Positions 56,956 through 64,000 of a stretch of 64,000 bases of DNA are shown in pieces. Source of the stretch: Streptococcus sp. oral taxon 056 str. F0418 (lineage in GTDB: Bacteria > Bacillota > Bacilli > Lactobacillales > Streptococcaceae); assembly GCF_000220065.1 (NCBI RefSeq), contig NZ_AFQU01000001.1, positions 496,001 through 560,000 of the forward strand. Reading direction: 5' to 3'. Position numbers and translations under genes: made by a program. Within the stretch, counting starts at the first letter, position 1. Each line of letters opens with the position of its first letter. The notes under the pieces were generated by a model. The model was not told the DNA's origin, searched no databases, and saw only the letters and a list, made by a program, of their open reading frames with translations.

Positions 56956-57084
56956 AAAATACCTCACTACTGTTCTGTATGAATATTGTAACACAAATAG
57001 CATAAAAAATAAATTATTCTCGCAATCCAAGAAGATAATCTACACTAACATTAAGTATAGCACTAACCTTCTCATCATTATTTT

Positions 57085-57132
57085 ACAAAATAAAATATAT
57101 CAAATCATATTTGATATACTTTACTTTATAAA
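57085..57132. repeat. 48-bp repeat with internal palindrome, left copy
   Basis: Identical to 60241-60288 except one base. The core ATATCAAAT-CAT-ATTTGATAT is a perfect 9-bp inverted repeat. It lies downstream of the methyltransferase-TIR cassette. Confidence 0.92.
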
Positions 57133-57173
57133 AATTGTGAACAAACTCGTAATAAAATATACTAAAACAATTT

Positions 57174-57323
57174 TTAATCTACTTTATTTTTAATACTCCA
57201 AGGACGCTTTAACTTAAATTCCTCTTGAGTTAATATTTCTCCACCTAAAGATTTAAAATAATCCTTATTCTCCTCTTTAGTATGACAATCTTTTTGGAAT
57301 AATTTACATGCATGTTCTAACAT
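57174..57323 (-). CDS. short third gene of the cassette, HNH-like fragment
   Basis: A 49-residue frame directly after the GHKL-TIR gene (a longer TTG start overlaps it). It holds CKLFQKDCHTKEENKDYF, recalling the cysteine/histidine end of HNH endonucleases, then KSLGGEILTQEEFKLKRPW. No ribosome site. It may be a remnant of a nuclease or a chance frame. Confidence 0.35.
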   Translation of the reverse strand: MLEHACKLFQKDCHTKEENKDYFKSLGGEILTQEEFKLKRPWSIKNKVD

Positions 57324-57334
57324 TTCATGCAAAG

Positions 57335-59074
57335 TTAAAAACCAACATCTGTACAAAATACGTCTTCTTTATCTAATATGACTTCTGCAAATCTCTTATC
57401 AATGTCCAAAGGTTGTGTAGGAAAATTAGTTCCCGCTTTCACTACACCATGATCCGTTTGTACAATCCATCCAGCACCAACTTCATGCATCACTCCTGGA
57501 CTAGCGCAAGAATTATCAGAATAAATATAAACAACAAAAATAGGCTTTTTAGAATATGTTTGAATAAAAAAATCTCTTAAATAATCATAAATGCCAACAC
57601 CATAAGGAACAGAAGAAGCTACATCACCACTATTTGTATAAATAATTTCTTTAGGCTCAAAACCATTAAATTGTAATAAAGAGTATATTATATCATTTAA
57701 CTTTGCATCATCTTGTGTATGGCTCAACAAAATTTTCTTACTATCTTTATCAACCGAAATTTTCTTTATACCCATATCAGTCAGAACTTCATTAATTACT
57801 CTATGAAGATCTCCTTTCTGCTCCACTACAGTACTAATGGCTGTTATTCCTTTTTCTACAGATTCCTCTAAAGCTCTTTCCTCTTTCTTTCTCCTCTCTT
57901 TCTTGCTTTTTTCCTGTCCTTCTTTTTTTAATGTAAGAGCTTTCTGTTTTAATTGTAAAACATCACTCAACGACTTCCTTGCTATTTCTAAAAAAGTAGT
58001 ATAACGAATATCATCAACTTTATACCCTTGCCTGTTGCTAAGTGCCATATCAGGTAAACTTGTCTCCTCAAATTCATCTACATAAAATTGACCTACAACA
58101 TACACCTCGTACAATCGATTAGCACCAATCTGCTGTAAAATATTGAATTGGCCTAATTTCTCATGTGAATATATTGCCAAAAAATTATCTGGAAAATCAA
58201 AATTTTTATCTGCTTTTAATCCTCTCGTACTACTATAAGTTCCAATCCAGCCTTTAACTTGTAATTCTCTTTTCTCTTCTTCACCATTCTTATTTTTTAT
58301 AATATATTTTTTAGTTTGAACTTCTTTCTTTTTATAATTTTTCTTTGCATATTTACTTGAATTCTTTCTAAAATAATCCTCTATATTAGAAAAATCTTTT
58401 CCATAAATAATTAATGAATCCAAAGTTTGTCCCATCGATGAAACAAAATTATCAATCTCTACTTTTTCATCTTCTCTCCATACATGAATAACAAAATCTT
58501 TTCCTACATTCGGAAAAAATTTTACAATATTTCTTTTAAAAGTGGCCAACTGCTTAGGTAATTCAAATTCTGGAGATAACATTTCAACTCTCGTACCACC
58601 ATCTTTAATATGTTTAAATGTAATTTGATTATCCAATAATGGGACTAACTTATCATTTTTCGGTACCGTCCTTGATAAAATAAAACCTGACACATCATTA
58701 TCTAATTTTGATTTTGTCATTACGTTTACTCTATCTGAAATAGCTAACGCAGCCAATTTACCAATTCCTTTACGTCCCATTTTAGGACGTTTCAATTGCT
58801 TACTTGTAGAATCATCATCAGTATTACGAGTAGATTTAGCAACAGATAAGTATACATTTATATCTCCTTCATCATAAGACATCCCATTTCCATCATCCTC
58901 TACACTAATACTATTGTCTGTAATATCAATCCAAACATTTTGAGCATCCGCATCATAACTATTAGCAATTAACTCTGCTAAAACATAATAAATATTTGAA
59001 TACAAACTTGGGCCCAATAATTCTAAAATCTCTGGACTTATTTTAATTGGATATTCTTTACGCTCTTTGGTCAT
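57335..59074 (-). CDS. GHKL (MORC/MutL/Hsp90-type) ATPase fused to a TIR-like domain
   Basis: A 579-residue protein. The N-terminal GHKL ATPase shows the N box ELIANSYDADA (34-44), G1 DDGNGM (60-65), G2 GRKGIGKLA (100-108) and GTRVEM (160-165). A transducer-like middle (about 180-360) and a charged coiled coil (about 370-410) follow. Residues about 446-545 fit a TIR fold: KKILLSHTQDD, GFEPKEIIYTN, the VPYGVGIYDYLR loop, FVVYIYSDNS, then CASPGVMHEVGAGW, with E531 in the place of the TIR NADase glutamate. Its start overlaps the methyltransferase by 17 bp. MORC-type ATPases linked to methyltransferases have been predicted as restriction-modification parts. The TIR domain suggests NAD depletion on recognising foreign DNA. 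Confidence 0.85.
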   Translation of the reverse strand: MTKERKEYPIKISPEILELLGPSLYSNIYYVLAELIANSYDADAQNVWIDITDNSISVEDDGNGMSYDEGDINVYLSVAKSTRNTDDDSTSKQLKRPKMGRKGIGKLAALAISDRVNVMTKSKLDNDVSGFILSRTVPKNDKLVPLLDNQITFKHIKDGGTRVEMLSPEFELPKQLATFKRNIVKFFPNVGKDFVIHVWREDEKVEIDNFVSSMGQTLDSLIIYGKDFSNIEDYFRKNSSKYAKKNYKKKEVQTKKYIIKNKNGEEEKRELQVKGWIGTYSSTRGLKADKNFDFPDNFLAIYSHEKLGQFNILQQIGANRLYEVYVVGQFYVDEFEETSLPDMALSNRQGYKVDDIRYTTFLEIARKSLSDVLQLKQKALTLKKEGQEKSKKERRKKEERALEESVEKGITAISTVVEQKGDLHRVINEVLTDMGIKKISVDKDSKKILLSHTQDDAKLNDIIYSLLQFNGFEPKEIIYTNSGDVASSVPYGVGIYDYLRDFFIQTYSKKPIFVVYIYSDNSCASPGVMHEVGAGWIVQTDHGVVKAGTNFPTQPLDIDKRFAEVILDKEDVFCTDVGF

Positions 59075-60131
59075 AATTTAAACCTTTCAAATGATTCTGA
59101 ATACTCTCACCAATAACTTCACCTAACTTAGGCGGAACTGCATTTCCAATTTGTAACGCCACTTGGTTAAGAGAATAGTTACTACCTAATTCAGGATTCG
59201 AAAATTGATAATCCATCGGAAACGTTTGTAATAGAGCTCCTTCACGTAAACTCAATGCTCTATTCTGTTCTGGATGTCCAAAACGTCCATTTCCAATACC
59301 TGGAAATTGTGTGGTGATTGTACTAGAAGGTTTATCCCACTCTAATCGACCATAAACAGAACTATAGCTTTTACCTGTATCTTTCTTATACGCTTCTAAT
59401 AACAATTCTTCATCCCAATCTTTCCAAGTTCCTCCTGGTTTTGACTGTTTAATCCGTTTCATATTTAATGGAGATAATTTTCTACTTCGATGAAGAGGAT
59501 CCTTCAAATTCGTTTCACCTGCAGATAATTCAGGTAATTTACCAATAGCTTGACGCAATGTGGGATAATGATCTTTATCGTATTTTGCTTTCTCTAATTT
59601 AATTTTTCCAAGCTTTGAAGCTAGTAACAATAAACGTTTTCTATTTTGCGGAACACCATAGTCTGGAGCATACACAATTTTATAATCAACTTCGTAATGA
59701 TTTTTTTTTAGAATTTCTAAAAATTTTTCAAAAACTGGCTCTTTAGTCATTTGAGGAACATTTTCCATAGATACTATATCTGGTTGAACAAACTCAATTT
59801 GCCGCCCAAAATAATCTAGCAAATCCATCTTATTTAATCTATTTTCACTATTCTTATATCGATGACTGTAAGCAGAAAATGGTTGACATGGAGCGCAACC
59901 CATCAAAACTTTTACATCAGTATCTTTTGGATATAACTGAGTAATCTCATACTCTCCTATAGCTCTAACATCTTTTAAAATAAATTTGGCTTTATTATTA
60001 TATTCGTACGCGAATTGACTTTTCTCATCAATGTCATAACCAGCAACAACATTAATTCCTGCACGTTGAATACCACAAGTTAAACCGCCAACCCCACAAA
60101 ACAAGTCAATTGCCTGTATATTCAAAGTCAT
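59058..60131 (-). CDS. C5-cytosine-specific DNA methyltransferase
   Basis: A 357-residue Dcm-type enzyme. It has motif I DLFCGVGGLTCGIQRAG, motif IV GCAPCQPFSAYS with the catalytic cysteine, motif VI ENVPQM, motif VIII QNRKRLLLL, a target-recognition region (about 190-285), and motif X QIGNAVPPKLGE. It methylates cytosine in an unknown site and is expected to mark self DNA for the GHKL-TIR protein, with which it overlaps. AAAGGATG precedes the ATG. No normal endonuclease gene accompanies it. Confidence 0.97.
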   Translation of the reverse strand: MTLNIQAIDLFCGVGGLTCGIQRAGINVVAGYDIDEKSQFAYEYNNKAKFILKDVRAIGEYEITQLYPKDTDVKVLMGCAPCQPFSAYSHRYKNSENRLNKMDLLDYFGRQIEFVQPDIVSMENVPQMTKEPVFEKFLEILKKNHYEVDYKIVYAPDYGVPQNRKRLLLLASKLGKIKLEKAKYDKDHYPTLRQAIGKLPELSAGETNLKDPLHRSRKLSPLNMKRIKQSKPGGTWKDWDEELLLEAYKKDTGKSYSSVYGRLEWDKPSSTITTQFPGIGNGRFGHPEQNRALSLREGALLQTFPMDYQFSNPELGSNYSLNQVALQIGNAVPPKLGEVIGESIQNHLKGLNYDQRA

Positions 60132-60579
60132 TTATTACATCCTTTCTTATACTAATGAAACTTTTCCCAAACATAATGTAAAAATACCTCACCATATTAT
60201 ACAATATTTCAATCTATTTGTTGATTATATTTTTATATATACAAAATAAAATATACCAAATCATATTTGATATACTTTACTTTATAAACATTGACTAAAA
60301 ATATGACATGCTTGGTTATTTTTTGGTTAATTTTTTAAAATTTTATAATTTACAGTCCATAGATAGCTATAGATTAATAACAACATTTTTATTATTGTAT
60401 AGGTTTATTATAACATACTTTTAACTTTCTTTAATATTTATTTAAAAGAAACTTTATCTGCTGAAATTCTATACTTTATTTTCATATTGAAAAGTATTTT
60501 TATTGTTTTTGTAATCTTTTTGTAATAAAGGCCTTGATAAATCGTGATACAATATTTAAGTACTACTAGGAGAGAGAAT
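60132..60579. other. AT-rich junction region between cassette and chromosome
   Basis: Contains TATAAT of the methyltransferase promoter (minus, near 60200), the second 48-bp palindromic repeat, two ACAATATT motifs, and the probable right end of the element. At the right edge TGATACAAT (60546-60554) is an extended -10 for the DUF3270 gene. No gene seen. Confidence 0.5.
60241..60288. repeat. 48-bp repeat with internal palindrome, right copy
   Basis: Direct copy of 57085-57132 with one difference (C for T in the left arm). It lies upstream of the methyltransferase gene, so the pair brackets the cassette. Confidence 0.92.
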
Positions 60580-60870
60580 ATGGCACTTAGAGATTATCAA
60601 CGATATCAAGAGGATTATGTCTATCAGGAGCTCCCTGACGAACAGCTCCCTCTTTATCAAGAATACATTCCAGAATCTGATGTTGCTCCAAAATTGAGCG
60701 AGCTACTTTTCTTTTTCAATATCGCAACATTTTGCGTATTGACTGCTATTTTCAGTTTTGTATTTCTATCATTTAAATTGAATACCTTTATCGCCATTGC
60801 ACTGGCGCTTACCTTAAGTTTTGCTACTATTCAGCTCTACCGCTTTATCAGTAAGAAAAAATCAAAATAA
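60580..60870 (+). CDS. DUF3270 family membrane protein
   Basis: A 96-residue streptococcal protein with an acidic, tyrosine-rich N-terminus (LRDYQRYQEDYVYQELPDEQ) and two membrane helices (about 45-65 and 68-90), ending in KKKSK. The pattern fits DUF3270. AGGAGAG supports the ATG used; a start 12 codons earlier is less likely. It is the first chromosomal gene to the right of the element. Function unknown. Confidence 0.8.
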   Translation: MALRDYQRYQEDYVYQELPDEQLPLYQEYIPESDVAPKLSELLFFFNIATFCVLTAIFSFVFLSFKLNTFIAIALALTLSFATIQLYRFISKKKSK

Positions 60871-60877
60871 ACGACAG

Positions 60878-60908
60878 ACTTGCTTCTATACTTGAGCAAG
60901 TTTTTTTA
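60878..60908 (+). terminator. terminator of DUF3270 gene
   Basis: ACTTGCT (60878-60884) pairs with AGCAAGT (60895-60901), followed by seven Ts. Confidence 0.85.
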
Positions 60909-61000
60909 TTGCTATCTTTAAGAATTGATAATAAAAGCAACAGATTTTTACTCCTCTCCAAACTATATTTTAGAGTATGATTTGACTATCTCCAAAAATA

Positions 61001-61085
61001 AAAAGAGCTGAATTGTACTGTCCCCCAAAAGTTAGACAGAAAAATCTAACTTTTTGAGGTCAGTACAAATTTAAACAGCTCTTTT
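61001..61085 (-). terminator. ytxH-like gene terminator with an insertion in its loop
   Basis: AAAAGAGCTG (61001-61010) pairs with CAGCTCTTTT (61076-61085), with a T run on the minus strand. The loop is unusually large because it holds the 56-bp inverted-repeat element. Confidence 0.75.
61013..61068. mobile_element. 56-bp MITE-like element made of two insertion-sequence ends
   Basis: TTGTACTGTCCCCCAAAAGT and the rest of the left arm face the matching right arm, ending AGTACAA, around AAAAA; about 24 bp each, with few mismatches. The arm resembles terminal inverted repeats of streptococcal IS3-family elements. No transposase gene. Confidence 0.65.
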
Positions 61086-61527
61086 AGTTTTCTTTCAATT
61101 CGATCACGATGTCCTCTGAATGAGGTTTTTCATTCGTCAAAGCATACGATTTTTCTTTAATAGAAGAAACCAAATCTGAAGTAGTCAAGTTTTCTTCTTG
61201 AAGTTTTTCTTTGATAGCCTGAAATTTATCCTGCGAGTAGTCAATCACTTCTTTTGTTGTTTCTTTTACAGAAGTTAAGATGGTTTCTCTTGTGATTTCA
61301 CCATTATTGACTTTGTCTCGTACTTGTGACACCGTTTCTACCGCTTGGTCTTTCAAGTCTACTGCAGAATGGATGACTTGTTCTTTAAATTCCTCTGGAT
61401 TTTCCTGTACTTCTTTGATAAAATCATTGACTCTAGCAGTCACTTCTTTTCCTTTTTTACTGCTAAGGAAAACTGCTGCTGCAGCTCCAGACACCACTCC
61501 CAATACAATCGATGAAAATTTCCCCAT
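61084..61527 (-). CDS. YtxH domain protein
   Basis: A 147-residue protein with an N-terminal helix (KFSSIVLGVVSGAAAAVFLS) followed by SKKGKEVTARVNDFIKEVQ and a long amphipathic helical region, as in YtxH/YhaH-type small envelope proteins often induced by stress. Last gene of the hprK-lgt-DUF948 run; 21 bp behind the DUF948 gene. The stop codon lies inside the terminator arm. Confidence 0.85.
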   Translation of the reverse strand: MGKFSSIVLGVVSGAAAAVFLSSKKGKEVTARVNDFIKEVQENPEEFKEQVIHSAVDLKDQAVETVSQVRDKVNNGEITRETILTSVKETTKEVIDYSQDKFQAIKEKLQEENLTTSDLVSSIKEKSYALTNEKPHSEDIVIELKEN

Positions 61528-61548
61528 AAGAGACCTTCTTTCTAATAA

Positions 61549-61932
61549 TTATTTGTTGAATAATTTTGTAAATAGACGTAAAGCAGATAATCCTGCGCCT
61601 GCAGTCACTGTGCTTTTTCCTGCTGCTGCAGCTTTTTTACTAAAACTTCGAGCAGAATCATTCAGATCTGAAACAGACACTGATAAATCAGCTACTGCTG
61701 TAAAGAGCGGATCAATCGTTTCCATCTTGCCATTGATATCGTCTGCTAAAACATTGACCTTAGCTAGTAGCTCGTTGGTTTGGTACAAGGTGACATTGAC
61801 ATCGGTAGTGAGCACTTTGATCGTCTTTTCAGTTTCATCTACTACATTGCTAATTTTTCTCACCAATAAAATAGAATATACAATCAGTGCAATCAGAGCA
61901 ACTGCCACTAAACTAAATGAAATTTCAAGCAT
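61549..61932 (-). CDS. DUF948 domain protein
   Basis: A 127-residue protein with one N-terminal helix ([20 protein letters not shown]) and a coiled region ([40 protein letters not shown]) typical of DUF948. Its ATG overlaps the lgt end by 8 bp, so expression is coupled. A membrane-anchored coiled coil, function unknown. Confidence 0.88.
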   Translation of the reverse strand: MLEISFSLVAVALIALIVYSILLVRKISNVVDETEKTIKVLTTDVNVTLYQTNELLAKVNVLADDINGKMETIDPLFTAVADLSVSVSDLNDSARSFSKKAAAAGKSTVTAGAGLSALRLFTKLFNK

Positions 61933-62731
61933 GTTTTTCCTCCGTTTTTATAGTGTGATAATAAGGGGTCCCATTTTTTCTGTGCTGATAAATCACTAAG
62001 GCAATACCAAGGATAATCAAGATAGCTGATAACCATTGAGAAACTCTCAATCCCATAAAGTATAAGCTATCTGTCCGCATCCCTTCAATAATCATACGAC
62101 CACAGCCATACCATATAAGGTAAAATGCTGTAATGTCTCCTCGTCTGAGGAAGTTGGGTCTTCTTCTCAAAAATAAAATCAGAATGAAACCAAGTAAATT
62201 CCAAGAAGACTCATACAAGAAAGTAGGCTGGCGATAAGCACCATCAATGTACATTTGCTGTCGAATAAAATCCGGCAAATAATTCAGACTTTTGACAGTT
62301 GCGCCATATGCTTCTTGGTTGATAAAATTTCCCCAGCGTCCAATACTTTGCGCAATCATAACGCCAGGCGCAGCAATGTCCAAAAAATCTAAGGTATTGA
62401 TCAGCTTTCTCTTTGAAAAGAAATAAAGAACAAGGGCACCTGTAATCAGTCCTCCATAGATGGCTAAACCACCATGCCAAACAGTGAATATTTCAACCAA
62501 AGGTTGCTTTGAATAATAAGACCACTCAAATATGACATAATAGAAACGTGCTCCAATAATGGCAAGCGGAAAAGCAATCAGGATGAAGTCAATAATATCA
62601 TCGGGAATGATTTTCTTTCGAGGCGCTTCTTTCATTGCTAAATAAACTGCTAGTACCAGACCTGATAAAATAAAGATAGCGTACCATCGAATACTGAATG
62701 GCCCAATTTGAAAGGCGATTGGATTAATCAT
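61925..62731 (-). CDS. lgt: prolipoprotein diacylglyceryl transferase
   Basis: A 268-residue membrane enzyme with seven helices that moves a diacylglyceryl group from phosphatidylglycerol to the lipobox cysteine. Visible are [24 protein letters not shown] with the catalytic histidine region, the Lgt signature [13 protein letters not shown], and FLYESSWN. The start overlaps the hprK end by 8 bp. It matures the lipoproteins encoded here too. Confidence 0.96.
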   Translation of the reverse strand: MINPIAFQIGPFSIRWYAIFILSGLVLAVYLAMKEAPRKKIIPDDIIDFILIAFPLAIIGARFYYVIFEWSYYSKQPLVEIFTVWHGGLAIYGGLITGALVLYFFSKRKLINTLDFLDIAAPGVMIAQSIGRWGNFINQEAYGATVKSLNYLPDFIRQQMYIDGAYRQPTFLYESSWNLLGFILILFLRRRPNFLRRGDITAFYLIWYGCGRMIIEGMRTDSLYFMGLRVSQWLSAILIILGIALVIYQHRKNGTPYYHTIKTEEKHA

Positions 62732-63659
62732 GCTTCACCTCATTTTGACTGATTAGATTTGTTAAGCGCTCTTGAAAAATCTTAGTTGCATCAAATCCCA
62801 TTTCCTTGGCACGATAGTTCATAGCAGCTGCTTCAATGACAACAGAGATGTTACGCCCTGTTTTAACAGGAATACGAATTCGTGGGATCCGTACACCAGC
62901 CAGTTCTAGCTCATCTGAAGCATTTCCAAGGCGATCAAAGGTTTTATTAACATCATAATTTTCTAAATAAACCGCAATTTGTACTTGCGATGAGTCTTTC
63001 ACAGCACTTGCGCCGTAAAGGCTCATCACATCAATAATCCCGACACCACGGATCTCAAGCAAGTGGCGTAAAATCTCAGCTGGCTCCCCCCAGAGAGTCA
63101 TTTCATCTTTAGCAAAAATATCCACACGGTCATCTGCGACCAGACGATGGCCACGTTTTACTAGCTCAAGACCTGTTTCGCTTTTACCAATACCGCTATC
63201 TCCTTGAATGAGAACACCCATGCCATAGATGTCCATCAGAACGCCATGGACACTGGTTCGCTCTGCCAATCGTGAATCTAAGTAACTAGAAATTTCCCCT
63301 GATAATCTACTTGTCGCTGTATGGCTACGAAGAAGGGCAATCTTTTTTTCTTCTGCAGCTTGCAACATTTCGTCAGGAATCTCCAAATCTCTTGCAATGA
63401 TAACGACTGGTGTTTCTGGCTGAAACATTTTCCGCAATACTTGATAGCGATTGTGGCTTGTCATCTTCATCAAGTAAGACCATTCTTTCATTCCAATTAA
63501 CTGGATACGCTCTGGTGTGTAATAATCAAAATAACCTGTCATCTCTAATCCAGGACGTGAAATGTCAGATGTAGTAATGTCTTTATCTAGTAGATCTTCA
63601 CTACCGTAAATCAGTTGCAATCTTACTTTTTGCAAGAGATCTTTGACCTTGACAGACAT
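62724..63659 (-). CDS. hprK: HPr kinase/phosphorylase
   Basis: A 311-residue regulator of carbon catabolite repression that phosphorylates Ser46 of HPr when sugar is plentiful and reverses this at high phosphate. The P-loop [20 protein letters not shown] lies near 153-172, followed by VADDRVD. The family signature around [14 protein letters not shown] comes next, and [20 protein letters not shown] near the C-terminus. I chose the ATG behind GGGGG; a start 18 codons earlier lacks a ribosome site. First gene of the hprK-lgt unit. Confidence 0.96.
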   Translation of the reverse strand: MSVKVKDLLQKVRLQLIYGSEDLLDKDITTSDISRPGLEMTGYFDYYTPERIQLIGMKEWSYLMKMTSHNRYQVLRKMFQPETPVVIIARDLEIPDEMLQAAEEKKIALLRSHTATSRLSGEISSYLDSRLAERTSVHGVLMDIYGMGVLIQGDSGIGKSETGLELVKRGHRLVADDRVDIFAKDEMTLWGEPAEILRHLLEIRGVGIIDVMSLYGASAVKDSSQVQIAVYLENYDVNKTFDRLGNASDELELAGVRIPRIRIPVKTGRNISVVIEAAAMNYRAKEMGFDATKIFQERLTNLISQNEVKHD

Positions 63660-63745
63660 AAGCTTCCCCCTTTTGAATATTTCTTTTTCTATTATAGCAA
63701 ATTTTTCCTTCAATAGAGAGATTCACCGTTCTTTTTGAAAAAGAA

Positions 63746-63785
63746 AAGATAACAGTTTGACCGATTTGGTTTTACCTGTTATCCA
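63746..63785 (-). terminator. terminator of the NUDIX gene
   Basis: GATAACAG (63748-63755) pairs with CTGTTATC (63776-63783), with a T-rich run on the minus strand. The NUDIX stop codon lies inside the stem. Confidence 0.7.
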
Positions 63786-64000
63786 TTCTTTTTCAGTAAT
63801 TTGATTAAACATTTCTTTTGATGGTTAAAAAGCGGGTGCTCCTCACAAAAATTGCTTAAATCTGCTGGGGTGACCCACATATGGGCATCCGTCTCACCCG
63901 CTTGATAGGTGATTGATTCCTTATCACCTATCACTTGCGCTTCATAGTAATCAAATAGACATTGATCTTCATATGAAATATTTTGTTCCACTAGTTGTAT
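63779..64000 (-). CDS. NUDIX hydrolase, C-terminal part only
   Basis: The minus frame is open to the right window edge. The visible 74 residues (YEDQCLFDYYEAQVIGDKES, GETDAHMWVTPADLSNF, HPLFNHQKKCLIKLL) match the flow of the last strands and helix of NUDIX proteins, where a GE-x-A-x-W-V pattern follows the Nudix box. The Nudix box itself would be outside the window. Substrate unknown. Confidence 0.6.
   Translation of the reverse strand: MQLVEQNISYEDQCLFDYYEAQVIGDKESITYQAGETDAHMWVTPADLSNFCEEHPLFNHQKKCLIKLLKKNG

Larger units (their letters stand above)
26848..60557. mobile_element. integrative and conjugative element, Tn916/ICEBs1 type transfer module
   Basis: A contiguous block runs from the tyrosine integrase (26950) to the methyltransferase cassette (ends about 60290). 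It contains integrase, probable excisionase, MobT relaxase, FtsK-type coupling protein, DUF961 proteins, TcpC/D/E, VirB4, VirB6, a cell-wall hydrolase and an ImmR/ImmA-like switch. It separates two stretches of core chromosome. The exact ends are not proven. The 11-mer ATACAATATTT occurs at 26848-26858 and 60547-60557 and is my best candidate for the flanking repeat. The coupling gene carries a nonsense codon, so self-transfer may be lost. Confidence 0.75.

Overview
The window looks like chromosomal DNA of a mitis-group Streptococcus (S. mitis, S. oralis or S. pneumoniae relatives). Codon use is AT-rich. Gene neighbourhoods are typical of that group: ftsW next to ppc, gor divergent from a MacAB-like efflux operon, and lgt-hprK. 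Two copies of a streptococcal intergenic repeat are also present. Species cannot be fixed from the sequence alone.

Region 1 (1-26.8 kb) and region 3 (60.5-64 kb) are core chromosome. From left to right region 1 holds: a large secreted GH25 lysozyme with GBS-Bsp-like repeats (cut by the window edge); tpiA; tuf; a three-gene ECF sigma / anti-sigma / exported-protein operon preceded by an ECF-type promoter; ppc and ftsW; a second GH25 enzyme; a PopT-family (DUF368) transporter, a YbaK-type deacylase and a histidine phosphatase; lysS; the efflux operon with a ComE/BlpR-type direct repeat upstream; gor; bioY; ydbC; a nitroreductase; and two U32 proteins. Region 3 holds a DUF3270 gene, ytxH-like and DUF948 genes, lgt, hprK and the C-terminal part of a NUDIX protein.

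Region 2 (about 26.85-60.5 kb) is an integrative and conjugative element with the Tn916/ICEBs1 type of transfer module. Reading in the direction of transcription (right to left): an ImmR/ImmA-like repressor-protease pair, regulatory genes and small RNAs; two LPXTG surface proteins (a SEC10/PgrA-type surface exclusion protein and an antigen I/II-like adhesin); two DUF961 genes; an FtsK/TcpA coupling protein interrupted by an amber codon; an origin region with large hairpins; a MobT-type relaxase; accessory genes including YefM-YoeB and ArdA-like proteins; TcpC, TcpD, TcpE, VirB4, VirB6 and a glucosaminidase-CHAP hydrolase; a lipoprotein; a small LPXTG protein; MntA-HepT; a probable excisionase; and a tyrosine integrase.

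The most interesting cargo is at 57.1-60.3 kb. A 5-methylcytosine DNA methyltransferase overlaps a gene for a protein that joins a MORC/Hsp90-type GHKL ATPase to a C-terminal TIR-like domain. The cassette lies between two 48-bp near-identical copies of a palindrome-containing repeat. This looks like a methylation-linked, TIR-effector defence system. A second unexplained locus at 53.5-54.6 kb has a structured, terminator-ended RNA on the minus strand, a divergent pair of related tiny peptides, complementary hairpin loops, and a short RNA driven by a perfect consensus promoter.

Several genes appear to have lost one base, three of them in poly-A tracts (lysozyme start, SEC10-type gene start, Xre regulator). 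This means either phase variation or decay, or homopolymer error in the assembly, and should be settled first.
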